Of a DNA stretch of 64,000 nucleotides, positions 45,805-54,217 are shown in pieces. Within the stretch, counting starts at the first letter, position 1. Every line of letters begins with the position of its first letter. Origin of the DNA: Gammaproteobacteria bacterium (GTDB taxonomy: Bacteria > Pseudomonadota > Gammaproteobacteria > VBWC01); contig JAHFRU010000009.1 in NCBI GenBank assembly GCA_023266115.1, forward strand, positions 1-64,000, given 5' to 3'. The translations under genes and the position numbers were made by a program. The notes below the pieces were generated by a model. That model saw only the letters and a list, made by a program, of their open reading frames with translations. It searched no databases and was not told the DNA's origin.

Positions 45805-45889
45805 GGCTAACCCGCGCTTCCAGCCGAGGTCCTCGCGCTGGCGCCTGCGGCGCGAACTATATCAGGATCGGACCAGTTCAAGCGATTGA
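45805..45889 (+). repeat. Probable degenerate attC site of the IS-interrupted cassette
   Basis: GGCTAAC at 45805-45811 is a good R'' box and is followed by CCGCGCTTCCAGCCGAGG and a GC-rich centre with CGCGCTGGCGCCTGCGGCGCG-like dyads. A degraded partner arm (CGGACCAGTTCAAGCGATTG) follows at about 45869-45888, but a proper R' GTTRRRY is missing. The TAA in the R'' box is in frame with the interrupted cassette gene, which supports the assignment. Confidence 0.45.
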
Positions 45890-46172
45890 AATAAAGCCAA
45901 AACAATGCAAAAAAGCGTGCATACGAGGCTTGGAGCGTACTTTTCGCGTTCGAAAAAGCCACGCTAAAGCAGGCGCCCGGAATTTGTTCGTAGCAATCGG
46001 CGACAGACTAGCCACCTCTGATTACCGGCACTGCCGCGATAAAAGCTACGCCCCGGCACGCAACAGTCCATAATGACCAGAGCACCGTTCAAGCAACCAC
46101 GCGGTATGTCTGACCGCTGCAATACCCGATGCGGCCAGACAGGCAATTGACGAGCAATCCGGAGGTACAAAC
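45890..46172. other. Intergenic, AT-rich start, no gene
   Basis: No frame with a ribosome binding site is seen. The last part (CAATCCGGAGGTACAAAC) is the leader and ribosome binding site of the discoidin-like gene. Confidence 0.35.
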
Positions 46173-46646
46173 ATGCGCAAACGAATCATCACACCGGTAT
46201 CAAAAGAAACCGCCATTGCTGATGCGGACTGGTTGAAGCTCGACGAGCTCGCGGAGGTGGAAATTACGTCGGAGGATGCCGCACATCCCATCGAGTCGGC
46301 GTTGTTGCCGGGCCGGGGGTCGGGCTGGCGTGCCGCGGGGCCGGGCAAGCAGACGATCCGGCTGTGCTTCGCCCGGCCGCAACCGCTGCGGCGCATCGCG
46401 CTGAATTTTGTCGAACCCGATAGCGAACGCACGCAGGAATATGTGTTGCGCTGGTCGCCGGATAACGGCCAGTCGTTTCGGGACATTGTGCGGCAGCAGT
46501 GGGTGTTCAGTCCGCACGGCGCCACCTCCGAGTCGGAGGACTATGCCGTCGAGCTGCCCGCTGTGACGGTACTGGAGCTGGGCATTGTGCCGGATATCAG
46601 CGGCGGCGCAGCGATAGCGTCGCTGGCACAGTGGCGGCTTGCCTGA
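46173..46646 (+). CDS. Discoidin (F5/8 type C)-like carbohydrate-binding protein
   Basis: A 157-residue protein without a signal peptide. After an N-terminal extension (MRKRIITPVSKETAIADADW), the sequence HPIESALLPGRGSGWRAAGPGKQTIRLCF, PLRRIALNFVEPDSERTQEYVLRWS, and VTVLELGIVPDISGGAAIASLAQWRLA resembles the jelly-roll F5/8 type C module. The cytosolic location is odd for such a binding module. GGAGG lies 7 nt before the ATG. It sits between the cassette region and a second zincin. Confidence 0.7.
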   Translation: MRKRIITPVSKETAIADADWLKLDELAEVEITSEDAAHPIESALLPGRGSGWRAAGPGKQTIRLCFARPQPLRRIALNFVEPDSERTQEYVLRWSPDNGQSFRDIVRQQWVFSPHGATSESEDYAVELPAVTVLELGIVPDISGGAAIASLAQWRLA

Positions 46647-46898
46647 CGTTGCAGGCAATGTCGATCGAAGCAGGTCAATCGGCTCACGCAGAAGATTTCT
46701 CGCTACGCTCGAAATGACAGATTATTCAGAGGTTTCCCAGGTCGATTATTTTGCCTGTGAATGAAATCGACTCTGATCCCGTTTCTCCCGATTATCCTGC
46801 ATTGACCGTTCGGCAATATCTCACAGAACCCTGCCGACGTAACGCGTAGATTGTCGCTATAACTATCAGCGTGTTTGCCTTTACGGAGGTTCCCGGTC

Positions 46899-48359
46899 AT
46901 GGCTATTGAATGCGTTGAAACCCAGGAGTGGATCGAGGAAGAGATCTCGAAGCCGGTCGAGGAGTGGGTCGAGAAATCCGAGAAGAAGTGCAAGAAGCGT
47001 AAATGGTACGACCCGCGGCGCTGGCTGTGCTGGCTGGTGCTGACGCTGGTCAAGGTGGTGCGCTGGGTGGTCGTCAAGGTCGGCAAGTGGGTGGTGCGGA
47101 CGGTCTGCAAGATCGTTGGCGCGGTGCTCGGCTTCGTGCGCGACTTCTTTACCGGGCTGTGGGACGTGCTCGCCGGTATCTTCACGCTGGACTGGCGGCG
47201 GATTCTGGACGGGCTGATTACGATCGGCGCGGGCTTCATCGATCTGGTCGCGACGCTGGCGCGTATCCAGTACCTCGGTGACACGCTGGATTACATCATC
47301 GAGGAATACAATCGAGGGCAGTTGCGCGATTATGTGCGCAAGCTGCTGGAGAAGAAGTACAGCGGCGACGAGCTGGCCGACATCAAAAAGACGCTGCGTG
47401 TCGATCATGGCGCGTTCGGTTATCGCATTCCGATGCGCGCGATCCGTACTATTCTCGACTCCGAGACGCCGTCGCCGCGCGAGCCGGGCGTGCCGAATCT
47501 GGTCGTGCTGCATGAGCAGGGTGAGATCAATCTGCGCGAGCTGTGTGGCTTCGATTTCACCGAGGGCTTCTGGAACCGCAAGCGTTACAAGACACTGAAG
47601 AAGGGCCTGCACGTCGGTGGCGGCGGGGGTGGCGAGATCGACAACCCGATCTCGGCAGGCGAACTCGACACCTATTTGTCATCGCGCGGCGCGCAGGGGC
47701 CGAAGTTCATCGTGCTGTGCATGCGCGACGGTGTGCTGAAGACCAAGCTGCGCGCGGCCGAGCTGAAGGGCCGGGAGCTGGGGCTGATGCCGCAGTGGAA
47801 GGAAGAGACCCGGGAGGTCACGCTGCCCGAGCATATCAAGCACAAGGGTTTCGATACCGGTGTGGCTGACCCGTCACTGGTGCGCTTTCTGACTGACATC
47901 ATCGGGCGACAGAGCAAGGTGCGTGACGCGAACGGCGTCCTCATCGACGAGACGGCGGCGCTCGGCGATCTGTGTACGCCGGTCGCGGTCGGCGTGTTCC
48001 GTTACACAGATACCCTGCGAGGCATTTCCGCGTGTCTGAAAGGCAGTTCGTGCCAGCGGCTGCACGACGCGTCGGGTGTCACGTTCATCGACAACAAGCC
48101 GGACATCGTCTGGAAGTATGTGCCGATCCACGAGCTGGGCCACTACTTTGGCCTGTGTCACGTCGACGGCGTCGACCGGATCATGTATTCGCCGCGTCAG
48201 AACAGCTGGTTCGACTGGTGGACGTTGCCCAAGCTGCTCTACACCAAAGGCGAGCCGAGCTTCACGCTGGGTGAAGCCAAACAGAGCTGGGATTACATCG
48301 TCGTGCATTTCCCGGCACATTGCCTCGGCGGTAATGAAGTGGGGCCGGTGATTCTGTGA
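46899..48359 (+). CDS. Membrane-associated HExxH zincin, unknown family
   Basis: A 486-residue protein. Residues 1-90 have a charged start and a Trp/Cys/Lys-rich stretch (WYDPRRWLCWLVLTLVKVV and following VVRWVVVKV, VVRTVCKIV) that alternates aromatic, basic and hydrophobic residues. It is likely to insert into or lie on a membrane. A middle domain (about 180-330) contains a Gly6 linker. The C-terminal domain has PIHELGHYFGLCHVDGVDRIMYSP: His411, Glu412, His415 and His421 plus a Met-turn-like IMYSP, as in metzincins. It could be a protease toxin or a housekeeping protease; I cannot tell. No signal peptide of the usual kind. Confidence 0.65.
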   Translation: MAIECVETQEWIEEEISKPVEEWVEKSEKKCKKRKWYDPRRWLCWLVLTLVKVVRWVVVKVGKWVVRTVCKIVGAVLGFVRDFFTGLWDVLAGIFTLDWRRILDGLITIGAGFIDLVATLARIQYLGDTLDYIIEEYNRGQLRDYVRKLLEKKYSGDELADIKKTLRVDHGAFGYRIPMRAIRTILDSETPSPREPGVPNLVVLHEQGEINLRELCGFDFTEGFWNRKRYKTLKKGLHVGGGGGGEIDNPISAGELDTYLSSRGAQGPKFIVLCMRDGVLKTKLRAAELKGRELGLMPQWKEETREVTLPEHIKHKGFDTGVADPSLVRFLTDIIGRQSKVRDANGVLIDETAALGDLCTPVAVGVFRYTDTLRGISACLKGSSCQRLHDASGVTFIDNKPDIVWKYVPIHELGHYFGLCHVDGVDRIMYSPRQNSWFDWWTLPKLLYTKGEPSFTLGEAKQSWDYIVVHFPAHCLGGNEVGPVIL

Positions 48360-48391
48360 AATCAGGAGCTAACTTCTATCGTCAAACAACT

Positions 48392-48702
48392 TAGAACCTA
48401 TCTCAAAATTGCTGCGCTTGGCGATGCTGCGTTAAGGATGCTCGAATTCATTCGTCATTCCGGGCGGAGCGAAGCGAAGACCCGGAATCCAGCGGTCGTA
48501 AGTGGGACTGGATTCCCCGGCGGCCGTTCCAGACGCCGCTCTCGGTCCTTGCTCCCGACAGGACTCTGCCTCGCCCGTCGTTGGGCTCGTACCTCCTGCA
48601 TGCCCGCAGTCGCGCTTTCGCGGGAATGACGATCCTTGGCGATGTCATGCTTATAGATGATTCTCAATACTCAGAGGTTTTCTGATTTTGAGATAGGTTC
48701 TA
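48392..48702. mobile_element. MITE-like non-autonomous element (311 bp)
   Basis: Perfect 18-bp terminal inverted repeats, TAGAACCTATCTCAAAAT at 48392-48409 and its complement at 48685-48702, bound an insert with no coding capacity. Inside is a second inverted pair, GTCATTCC (about 48454) and GGAATGAC (about 48623-48630), plus the hairpin GGAATCCAG...CTGGATTCC. TA at both outer edges could be the target duplication. A full-length parent element is not in the window. Confidence 0.7.
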
Positions 48703-48943
48703 GTAATCAGAGCGATGCTCCTCCTGAACGTGTGATCCCCGTGCCGTGTCCTGTGGCCGGAAGTTGACTCATGGCCAAATAGTGCCCGGCTCGCGTTCCA
48801 ATGTTCGAACACTGGACTATAATCATCCTGTACGCGCCGCGCCGGGGGCGTTTTCTGCGAACGTCATGCTTTCGCGGCGGCGATATCCTTACAGTACTTT
48901 CATTAACATTGTGAATTTCGTTTTACTGAAACGGGAGGTGACC

Positions 48944-49357
48944 ATGAGCATACTCGACGCTGTGGCAGGCGCAGCAAAACAGGAGATCGGTGCAGTCGCG
49001 TCGGAAAGCGGAACGATTGATCAGATCATGGGCCTGCTCGGTAACACAGGGACGGGCGGTCTGGAAGGGCTGGCGCAAAAATTCAAGGCAGGCGGGTTCG
49101 GTGACATGGTGTCGTCCTGGATCAGCACCGGAAAGAATCTGCCAATTTCCAGTCAACAAATTCAACAAGTGCTGGGCAGTGACTTGGTGAAGCAATTCGC
49201 CCAAAAGGCCGGTGTCGCGCCGGAGGCCGCCGCCAATTCGCTTGCGCAGTGGCTGCCCGTTGCCATTGACAAGCTGACACCCAACGGCCAGCTGCCTGCG
49301 GGCGACGCGTTGAACCAGGGGCTGACGTTGCTGAAAAAGAAGTTGTTGGGAGCGTAG
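48944..49357 (+). CDS. YidB-family (DUF937) protein
   Basis: A 137-residue protein: MSILDAVAGAAKQEIGAVAS, a Gly-rich segment GNTGTGGLEGLAQKFKAGGFGDMVSSWISTGKN, then QIQQVLGSDLVKQFAQKAGVAPEAAANSLAQWLP and the closing LTPNGQLP. This is the YidB pattern; the function is unknown. I chose the ATG at 48944 with GGGAGGTGACC upstream, rejecting 66 extra upstream codons. Confidence 0.88.
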   Translation: MSILDAVAGAAKQEIGAVASESGTIDQIMGLLGNTGTGGLEGLAQKFKAGGFGDMVSSWISTGKNLPISSQQIQQVLGSDLVKQFAQKAGVAPEAAANSLAQWLPVAIDKLTPNGQLPAGDALNQGLTLLKKKLLGA

Positions 49358-49519
49358 TTCTTGTTCGCTAAGGGGGCCGACGGCCCCCCGGGCGCGGTGA
49401 GCCACGGGCTGAATCTTGAAGGTCACGAGTCACGGTATCTGACCCTGACCCCCTGGGAGTGCCGCTGCTGAGGCCGAAGCACTCGTCGCTATGCATCTCC
49501 TTAAATCAGGATCGACGTT

Positions 49520-50209
49520 GTGAGGCACATTGAAAGACACAGAACACACCGTATCGGATGGCTCCGTGCGGCTGTGCTTGGCGCAAATGACGGTATTGTT
49601 TCCACCGCCAGCCTCGTGTTGGGCGTGGCGGCGGCAGGCGCAAGTTCAAAGAGTATTTTGATCACGGGCGTTGCCGGCCTTGTGGCTGGCGCCATGTCGA
49701 TGGCTGCCGGCGAATATGTTTCGGTGAGTTCGCAAGCCGATACCGAGCGTGCGGATCTCGATCGGGAACGTAAAGAGCTGGCGACTGACCCCAGGCACGA
49801 GCACGAGGAGTTGTCGGCTATCTATGTTGGGCGTGGACTTGATGCTGGACTCGCCTCCGAGGTCTCCAGCCAGTTAATGGATCATGATGCACTCGGCGCA
49901 CATGCGCGTGACGAGCTGGGTATATCCGAGGCATTGACCGCACGTCCGGTTCAAGCCGCGTTGGCGTCGGCCGGCACTTTTTCAGTTGGCGCTGTCCTGC
50001 CTCTCCTGGTTGTCCTGTTAGTGCCGGTATCTGCGCTCATGTGGGTTGTTTCGGCCAGCTCACTGGTGTTTCTCGCAGTACTAGGCTCCCTGGCGGCGCG
50101 CGCCGGCGGCGCTTCTGTGATTACCGCTGCCGCGCGGGTGACCTTCTGGGGCGCTCTGGCTATGGCCTTGACCGCTGGAGTTGGCGCGTTGTTTGGGGCA
50201 GGTGCTTGA
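49520..50209 (+). CDS. VIT1/CCC1 family iron/manganese transporter-like protein
   Basis: A 229-residue membrane protein. LRAAVLGANDGIVSTASLVLGVAAAG and AGAMSMAAGEYVSVSSQADTERADLDRER are family hallmarks, with a soluble metal-binding-type segment (residues 75-125) and three further C-terminal helices. The family exports Fe2+/Mn2+ from the cytoplasm. It starts with GTG at 49520. It is a single gene between accessory elements. Confidence 0.9.
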   Translation: MRHIERHRTHRIGWLRAAVLGANDGIVSTASLVLGVAAAGASSKSILITGVAGLVAGAMSMAAGEYVSVSSQADTERADLDRERKELATDPRHEHEELSAIYVGRGLDAGLASEVSSQLMDHDALGAHARDELGISEALTARPVQAALASAGTFSVGAVLPLLVVLLVPVSALMWVVSASSLVFLAVLGSLAARAGGASVITAAARVTFWGALAMALTAGVGALFGAGA

Positions 50210-50235
50210 GACCCTGTCAATCATAATCTCGACGC

Positions 50236-50691
50236 CTAATAACTCGTTGCAGGCGCGACGAGATTAACAGGGGACAGTTGAATTATGGTGGGCAACGACA
50301 GGCTTATCACGCTTCCATCCAGTGAGAACAGTTTGTTTTTAAATCTGAAACCGTGCCGTGGCGCATGATGGGCGCAGCGTTGGTACAACATCCCGAACAC
50401 GGATGAATAAAACGCATAATCCAGTGTTTCGTTGGCGCGTCCGGGCGCCGAGCGGCTGACGGATTGAGATCCCAGATGATAGCGATGGTGCGATTGGCTT
50501 TGGAGCGTGGATTCAATGTCTCTCAGGCTGGTGCGTCCTGCCAATTGCCCGATACTTAATGCGACAAATTGCGACCATCTTGATAGCGCATCACTTCGAC
50601 GCCGTCCATCATGCTGATTTCCCGGCTTTTCGAATTCAAGTCTCGGCACCATTTTGAGTATTGGGGAGAGCGTTGTATTATGATAAGCCAT
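50236..50691 (-). pseudogene. IS4-family transposase remnant (DUF4372 N-terminus only)
   Basis: The frame encodes the DUF4372-type N-terminus of an IS4-family transposase: MAYHNTTLSPILKMVPRLEF, NQHDGRRRSDALSRWSQFVALSIGQLAGRTSLRDIE, HHRYHLGSQSVSRSAPGRANETLDYAFY, FRFKNKLFSLDGSVISLSLP. It then ends in about 17 unrelated residues, so the DDE catalytic domain after SLDGS is missing. Sequence past the start (to about 50760) looks like the left end of the element. Truncated, presumably inactive. Confidence 0.75.
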
Positions 50692-50835
50692 CGCCTGATT
50701 TCCCTTTGTTATTAGTGTTTTCTAGACAACTACATGTTAACAAAGGACTCGAAATCAGGCTTTTCTTATTTATTAGCTGGGACTGCAGTGGCTCTGACCC
50801 CTTTTTATTCGTCGGCAATGACAGTCCCGCCGCTG

Positions 50836-51876
50836 TCACGGTAAAGCGATGATGCTCAGGTCATCGATATAGCCGGTACCATCGGCCTGGGTAGCGAGGA
50901 AGCTCAACCTTCCCTTGACGGCACCGGGCGGTGCGACAGCCTGTTGGCTAAACCGGGTATAAGGGGTATCACGGAAGCTGGTTCCAAACGAGGTCGCTGT
51001 TCCTGTCTGGTTCCCCAAGGCGTCGTACCAGCAAATCTTGAACGTATAGTAGTTACCGCTGCTGCTGGAGGTGGCAGTCTTGCCGACAATTCTCATCCAG
51101 CCGCTGAAGTCGTAGGTCTTGCCGGCGACAACGGTCACGTCCTGTTTGAGGTCGAACCATTGTGTTGTGCTTCCCCACAAGCGATAGGCCCAGATTCCAC
51201 CGTGTATATCGGCCGTACCGTTGGTCTTGCCACCGGCGCCTACCCATGGTTCCTTGAAGCCGGTTTCGAAACCGCCATTCACGAGCAGGTTCGTGGATAC
51301 ATGGGCATCACCGATCGTCACCGTGGTAGATGCCGGCGCGGAACGGGTCGTGCCGTCGTTGACGACGAGCGTGACTGTGTAGGCGCCAACGTTGTTGTAA
51401 ATATAGCTCGGCCTGACGCCCGTGCCATGCGCCGAGCCGTCACCGAAATTCCAGTCGTAGGTCAATGGTTGCCGTTCTGGATCTGTCGATGAATTACCAT
51501 CGAACACGACCGTGCTTCCCAGAGTGGTGTTATAGGGGCCGCCGTGATAAGCGACCGGCGGCTGATTAGCGACGGCGTTTGACGATGCTGCCACTGTTAC
51601 CGGAACACTGGCATTGGAATAGGCCAAATCGCTTAACCGGAGTGCGCGCAGATAGCATTTTACGATATCACCCGTAGATACCGGCAGTGCAAGGGATACG
51701 GCCGTTTGGGCCGCCGGCACGGAAACCACTTGATAGGCCGTGGCGTTATTAATACCGCAAAACGCGACTATATTATAGCCGACAGACCCGATATAAGAGC
51801 CCCACGTCAACTTAAAATCAGCAGCTTCGACGCCCATACTGAGAACACAGCCAACTACGATACTGGTTTTTTTCAT
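50836..51876 (-). CDS. Secreted PKD-domain protein with C-terminal carbohydrate-binding-like module
   Basis: A 346-residue precursor with a signal peptide (MKKTSIVVGCVLSMGVEA). Residues about 20-95 are a fibronectin-III-like beta sandwich. A PKD domain follows (about 105-195: NQPPVAYHGGPYNTTLGSTVVFDGNSSTDPERQPLTYDWNFGDGS). A C-terminal jelly-roll (about 205-345: NLLVNGGFETGFKEPWVGAG ... GYIDDLSIIALP) resembles CBM4/9-type binding modules. The whole is an extracellular adhesin or binding protein without a catalytic domain. I chose the ATG at 51876, start of the signal peptide. Confidence 0.8.
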   Translation of the reverse strand: MKKTSIVVGCVLSMGVEAADFKLTWGSYIGSVGYNIVAFCGINNATAYQVVSVPAAQTAVSLALPVSTGDIVKCYLRALRLSDLAYSNASVPVTVAASSNAVANQPPVAYHGGPYNTTLGSTVVFDGNSSTDPERQPLTYDWNFGDGSAHGTGVRPSYIYNNVGAYTVTLVVNDGTTRSAPASTTVTIGDAHVSTNLLVNGGFETGFKEPWVGAGGKTNGTADIHGGIWAYRLWGSTTQWFDLKQDVTVVAGKTYDFSGWMRIVGKTATSSSSGNYYTFKICWYDALGNQTGTATSFGTSFRDTPYTRFSQQAVAPPGAVKGRLSFLATQADGTGYIDDLSIIALP

Positions 51877-51895
51877 TTTGATAGCCCCAGTCGCG

Positions 51896-51962
51896 TTACG
51901 CAAAAGCGTAATTAAAGAATTTTGAAAACAAAAAGCCACTCCCGCGAACGGGAAGATTTTTG
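51896..51962 (-). promoter_or_regulatory. Hairpins in the leader of the PKD-protein gene
   Basis: Two stem-loops lie 20-86 nt upstream of the ATG. One is TTACGC-AAAA-GCGTAA (51896-51911 region). The other, at 51929-51962, has a TCCCG stem closed by a TTCG tetraloop on the minus strand and outer CAAAAA/TTTTTG arms, ending in a T-run. The second looks like an intrinsic terminator or attenuator placed before the gene. Confidence 0.4.
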
Positions 51963-52397
51963 CTCTCGTCGTGGAAAAGACCGGTGTTGTCTAGGACAAG
52001 CCAGCCTGGCATCCGAGCCGAGCGAACCAAGCAGAATCTGTATGAAACAGCTTTGGAAACCGCATCCTGCGGAGAACGGTGACGAGTATAACCTGACATC
52101 ACTTGATATGAAACCCGAATATGCAGAATCGCTCTGTCACGTCTGGTCGGTATTTATGCGGCCATCGCGGCGAGAAGGCTGTTTCGAATGTGATCGGCGA
52201 TTTCTCAACTACTGAAATGCACACTTCATCCAGACAACGCGATCATGACGAACGCGCGATTTTATTTCGCCGAAGATAGTTAAAGCATGGTTCGCGCAGA
52301 CGCCGTGCGTTCCCCGTTTTAGTCGACAGATTACCCACCGGGGGGGGCTCCAACAAGCGCCCCGCCCCGGCGTAGCGATGCGCGTAGAATAGAGAGC
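51963..52397. other. Intergenic between PKD gene and hlyIII
   Basis: A plus-strand frame (51922-52215) overlaps the hairpins and has no ribosome binding site, so I do not call it. No other structure was recognised. The two flanking genes are divergent and both promoters should lie here. Confidence 0.4.
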
Positions 52398-53012
52398 ATG
52401 GTCAAAGGCGAGCGTCTCAACAGCATCACGCATCTGCTTGGCGCGGTTTTCGCGTTGGCCGGCGGCGCGGTGCTGGTCACGTTTGCCGCAATGGATGGCG
52501 ATGCCCGCAGGATCATCAGCTTCAGCGTCTACGGCTTTACGCTGTTTCTGCTCTATCTCGTCTCCACGCTCTATCACAGTATGGCCGGCCCGGCGAAACG
52601 GGTGTTGCAGATACTGGATCACCAATCCATCTATTTATTGATCGCCGGGACCTACACGCCGTTCACGCTGGTCGCGCTTAAGGGTACGCTGGGCTGGTGG
52701 ATGTTTGGCGCGATCTGGGGGTTGGCGGTGGTCGGGATCGTGCTGGATGCATTGTCCCGCAAGGGGCGCCGGGTGGTGCCGATCATTATTTACCTGGTGA
52801 TGGGCTGGCTCTGTCTGTTCGCGCTGGATCCGATACTCGCCGCGTTGCCGCCGGCGGGCTTTCGCTGGCTGCTGGCAGGCGGGCTCTTCTATACCTCGGG
52901 CATCGTGTTCTTCGTGCTCGATCACCGGCACCCGTGGTTCCACGGCATCTGGCATCTGTTTGTCCTCGCGGGCAGCGTCAGCCACTACTTCGCGATTCTG
53001 CTGTTCTTGTAA
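52398..53012 (+). CDS. Hemolysin III / TrhA (PAQR-like) membrane protein
   Basis: A 204-residue protein with seven membrane helices: GERLNSITHLLGAVFALAGG, FSVYGFTLFLLYLVSTLYHS, ILDHQSIYLLIAGTYTPFTLV, and HRHPWFHGIWHLFVLAGSVSHYF. The conserved His residues (STLYHS, HGIWH, VSHY) and Asp in LDHQS form the putative metal site of the PAQR/HlyIII fold. The bacterial role is linked to membrane energetics (TrhA). Haemolytic activity should not be assumed. Confidence 0.92.
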   Translation: MVKGERLNSITHLLGAVFALAGGAVLVTFAAMDGDARRIISFSVYGFTLFLLYLVSTLYHSMAGPAKRVLQILDHQSIYLLIAGTYTPFTLVALKGTLGWWMFGAIWGLAVVGIVLDALSRKGRRVVPIIIYLVMGWLCLFALDPILAALPPAGFRWLLAGGLFYTSGIVFFVLDHRHPWFHGIWHLFVLAGSVSHYFAILLFL

Positions 53013-53480
53013 TGAATCGAGTCCGGTGACCTGACGACGCCCACGCAGGAAATTGATCGCGCCGGCGGGCTGTTGGCTGCTAGCCTGAGCGCACCTATCA
53101 TGAGTTCCCAATACCTGCCGGTCATCTGACCGGTGCGTCGCCGTCGCCCCCTGCCGCGTACGAGGAGATCGTCATCGCACGGTTCGTCGCGCCATGTATT
53201 CTGTTGAAAAACTCATTTTTCTGGTCAGGCTAAATAATATTTTTTTCCCAGGCAAGAAGCTGTCGCCCCACGCTTAGGCGGAGACAGCGGTGATGTCGTG
53301 ATTTATCTGTGTGAATGTACTGATAAGGTTAGACATCGAAATAGCTCGGAATAATCGAAACAATGAGTTTTCGCCTAAATTGTCGACCCAGATGATTTTG
53401 GAGTTTTTCAACTGAATAGGCCGGAACCGGCTTTCGCTACTGGAACCCTGCGCTGCGCGTCTTTCGCGTGATGCCCGGGA
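53013..53480. other. Intergenic, no supported gene
   Basis: Includes a GCTGTC...GACAGC hairpin near 53262-53289 without a T-tract, and a small minus-strand frame (53274-53489) that lacks a good start. Nothing else is recognised. Confidence 0.4.
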
Positions 53481-53614
53481 ATGACACATCGCTGGCTTGA
53501 CAATTCCGGTTACTCATCTATCCTTGTTGTCGGGAAAATTCTCGCGTTATTTCTTCCTGTTTTTGTGGTTTCCGCGTCGTCGGAGTCAGGGCAGTTCATG
53601 CAGCGAATGACGCG

Positions 53615-54217
53615 GTGGACGTTACGCGCCTTCAGGCCTTGCAGCTGCAGCTGGAAACGACGCCGATACAGGTGATCAACAATGGGCATGTGATTGAGCA
53701 AGAGTACGAGACCTTGCCACACGCCAGCACACTCACCTTCGACAGCACCATCTATACCCTTGCTCAGTTTCACTTTCATACGCTGTCCGAGCACACTGTG
53801 GGCGGCGAGCGCGGCGCGATGGAGCTGCATGCGGTTTTCAAGGATCAGACGTCCGACAAGATCGCCGTGGTCGGCATGATCTACCGAATCGGCGCCGCCA
53901 ATCCGTTTCTGCAGAAGCTGATCGATGCCGGTTTGCCGGCGAAGAAGGGCGACGAGGTAAGTCCGCCTGATGGAGAAATCAATCTTGCCGCTGGTCTCAA
54001 TAGTACTTCGGAGTACTACACCTATCCGGGGTCGCTCACCACGCCGCCTTGCTCAGAGACCGTAAGCTGGATTGTGCTCAAGCCGAAGGCGGAAATGTCG
54101 CAGGCGCAATTCAATGCCTTCAGACATATTTTAGGTAACGACTTTCGGCCGATCCAGGATCGCAACAACCGGATCGTGCGCGCGACATCCCGAGGAGGCA
54201 AAAGCGCAGCGCACTGA
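53615..54217 (+). CDS. Alpha-carbonic anhydrase, N-terminally truncated
   Basis: The frame encodes the C-terminal 200 residues of an alpha-carbonic anhydrase: PIQVINNGHVIEQEY, LAQFHFHTLSEHTVGGERGAMELHAVF with zinc ligands His53, His55 and His72, and GSLTTPPCSETVSW containing the Thr199-equivalent. The usual first part (HWxY segment, first disulfide Cys, QSPI motif) is missing. A signal-peptide-like frame (from 53481, ILVVGKILALFLPVFVVSAS) lies just upstream but is out of phase. A deletion with frame change seems likely. An intracellular product from the GTG at 53615 cannot be excluded. Function is doubtful. Confidence 0.7.
   Translation: MDVTRLQALQLQLETTPIQVINNGHVIEQEYETLPHASTLTFDSTIYTLAQFHFHTLSEHTVGGERGAMELHAVFKDQTSDKIAVVGMIYRIGAANPFLQKLIDAGLPAKKGDEVSPPDGEINLAAGLNSTSEYYTYPGSLTTPPCSETVSWIVLKPKAEMSQAQFNAFRHILGNDFRPIQDRNNRIVRATSRGGKSAAH

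Noticed and set aside
51896-52110. c-di-GMP (GEMM) riboswitch upstream of the PKD gene
   Set aside because: A hairpin with a tetraloop and T-run exists, but the conserved GEMM core sequences are not present.
52209-52625. Minus-strand 138-codon frame
   Set aside because: Runs antisense through the start of the HlyIII gene and lacks a ribosome binding site.
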